From positions 1 to 6,420 of the forward strand of contig USNA01000057.1 of NCBI GenBank assembly GCA_900555955.1: DNA of 6,420 nucleotides, written 5' to 3'. The notes under the pieces were generated by a model, which made no database searches, was not told the origin of the DNA, and saw only the letters and a program-made list of their open reading frames with translations. Positions 5,453 to 6,420 of this stretch are shown here, in pieces. Source of the stretch: an uncultured Collinsella sp. (lineage in GTDB: Bacteria; Actinomycetota; Coriobacteriia; Coriobacteriales; Coriobacteriaceae). The position numbers and the translations under genes are program-made. Numbering within the stretch: position 1 is the stretch's first letter; each line of letters begins with the position of its first letter.

Positions 5453-5476
5453 CGCGATTGTTTAGTATTTGCGGCA
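5450..5476 (+). promoter_or_regulatory. Leader hairpin next to the esterase ribosome site
   Basis: TGCCGC (5450-5455) pairs with GCGGCA (5471-5476) around a 15-base loop containing GTTTAG. The stem ends one base before the AAAGGAGG ribosome binding site (5478-5485), so in a transcript from the distal promoter it could affect translation. It may equally be a DNA operator. Confidence 0.3.
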
Positions 5477-5491
5477 CAAAGGAGGCAGCTC

Positions 5492-6420
5492 ATGGAACTC
5501 AAATCGTGTACCTACGCAACCGTCACCACCTTGGGCGACTTTGGCCCCTGGATCAGCAGGGTCGTTCTCGACCTGCCCTGCACCGTGCGCGCCAACGATA
5601 TCGATGCGAACACTTTCCATATATATGTAGAGCGTCACGAGCGCACGGGCGAGGTCCTGATGCGCAAGGAGCACGGCGCCGACCATGCCGCGCCCTCCGT
5701 GGGTTACATCGACGTTCTCGCCGCGTATCCGTGCGACGAGAACGGCCGCAAGCTCGCCGTGGGCACCCATGTGGCACTCGAGGTTGCCGAGCAGCGCCTG
5801 ACCAAAAAGATCGAAGGCAGCGTCCTGGGCTCGCGCATGCTCGATGACCAGCTGCACGTCACGCAGCTCGCGGCTCTTCCCGGCAACGACGGCGACGACC
5901 CCACCTGCGGCCTGGTCTTCGATACCTGTCGTGGCAATATCTGCCCCGCACTCAAGGGCTGGAGCAATGCCGTACAAAAGACCGCCGTCAATGGCATCGC
6001 GCTCGAATACGGCTTCTTTGAGCCCAGCTTTAAGGCAGAGGACTCGGCCTGCTTCAATCCCTTTGCGCCTGGGGACACGGTCGTGCCCCAAAAGGCCCCG
6101 CTCGTGGTGTACCTGCACGGCGCCGGCGAAGGCAAGGGTTCCACGCAGGGCGAGGGCCCCGCGCGCGCCTATATCGGCAACCGTGTGACTGCCATTAGCC
6201 AGGCGCAAATCCAGCGCTACTTTGGCGGCTTTGCCTGGGTGCTCGTGCCGCAATCTCCCACGTTTTGGATGGACAACGGCGTCGAGCAGCTCGGTCGCTC
6301 CAACCAGAGTATCTACTCCCCCGTGCTCAAGGCGCTCATCGACGAGTTTGTCGCCGAGCACGCCGACCGCATCGACACCGACCGCATCGTGGTCGCCGGC
6401 CTTTCCAAAGCCTCGCGATA
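5492..6420 (+). CDS. Ig-like/alpha-beta hydrolase esterase, 3' end cut off
   Basis: The frame is open from the ATG at 5492 to the window edge (309 full codons) with no stop. The start has AAAGGAGG 6 bases upstream. Residues about 1-130 look like the Ig-like N-terminal domain of EstA-type esterases: VTTLGDFGPWISRVVLDLP near 11-29, FHIYVER near 47-53, then GYIDVLAAYPCDENGRKLAVG. The hydrolase domain begins near residue 200, with the oxyanion motif VVYLHGAGEGKG (H209-G210) and later VLVPQSPTFWMDNG. The nucleophile elbow is VVAGLSKAS with S305 as likely nucleophile; the usual GxSxG reads GLSKA here. The Asp and His of the triad would lie beyond the edge. No signal peptide is visible, so it is probably cytoplasmic. 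It is divergent from the PTS gene and shares its regulatory region. Acyl-ester removal from imported glycosides is plausible; a peptidase of the prolyl-oligopeptidase superfamily is the alternative. The next two bases are TA, so a stop right after the elbow cannot be excluded. Confidence 0.78.
   Translation, partial: MELKSCTYATVTTLGDFGPWISRVVLDLPCTVRANDIDANTFHIYVERHERTGEVLMRKEHGADHAAPSVGYIDVLAAYPCDENGRKLAVGTHVALEVAEQRLTKKIEGSVLGSRMLDDQLHVTQLAALPGNDGDDPTCGLVFDTCRGNICPALKGWSNAVQKTAVNGIALEYGFFEPSFKAEDSACFNPFAPGDTVVPQKAPLVVYLHGAGEGKGSTQGEGPARAYIGNRVTAISQAQIQRYFGGFAWVLVPQSPTFWMDNGVEQLGRSNQSIYSPVLKALIDEFVAEHADRIDTDRIVVAGLSKASR

Noticed and set aside
5462..6361. A 299-codon minus-strand frame opposite the esterase
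   Set aside because: The plus-strand frame has a strong ribosome binding site and recognisable Ig-like and hydrolase motifs; the opposite frame shows none.
1..6420. CRISPR array, tRNA/rRNA, intact insertion sequence or defence genes
   Set aside because: No regularly spaced repeats, RNA-gene signatures, transposase or defence-protein motifs were found on either strand.

Overview
The window looks like chromosomal DNA from a high-GC, host-associated actinobacterium, most likely a Coriobacteriia member such as Collinsella. That assignment is inferred from coding GC, strong Shine-Dalgarno sites, a glucose-superfamily PTS permease next to glycan enzymes, and protein style; no rRNA or marker gene settles it. 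It holds four complete genes on the minus strand, one divergent gene on the plus strand that runs off the right edge, and the remnant of a further glycosidase.

In minus-strand transcription order (right to left) the genes are: a beta-glucoside-type PTS EIIBC permease (5001-3574), a terminator-like hairpin (3531-3502), a cytoplasmic DUF4038/GH140-like glycosidase (3363-2050), a small repeat element (about 2022-1962), the C-terminal scrap of a second glycosidase (1960-1868), a ROK-family sugar kinase (1754-843) and pyrE, orotate phosphoribosyltransferase (730-50). pyrE ends in a 12-bp perfect hairpin that touches its stop codon. On the plus strand a two-domain esterase (Ig-like N-terminus plus alpha/beta hydrolase) starts at 5492 and is cut by the window end just after its apparent nucleophile.

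The permease, glycosidase, glycosidase remnant and kinase read as a sugar-catabolic cluster: import and phosphorylation of a glycoside, cytoplasmic cleavage, then phosphorylation of a released sugar. The divergent esterase may remove acyl groups from the same substrate or act independently. The substrate cannot be read from sequence. pyrE is a housekeeping pyrimidine gene that happens to lie downstream.

The 490-bp divergent region (5002-5491) is AT-richer than the genes and unusually dense in symmetric elements: about eleven GTTTAC/GTTTAG-type half-sites including a perfect 14-bp palindrome, two GGTGAACG direct repeats 21 bp apart, an AATGCC-AA-GGCATT palindrome, a 7-bp-arm inverted repeat over a promoter -35, and a hairpin just before the esterase ribosome binding site. 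This region and the glycosidase remnant fused to a repeat element are the parts most worth a second look. I see no CRISPR array, tRNA, rRNA, intact transposase or defence system.
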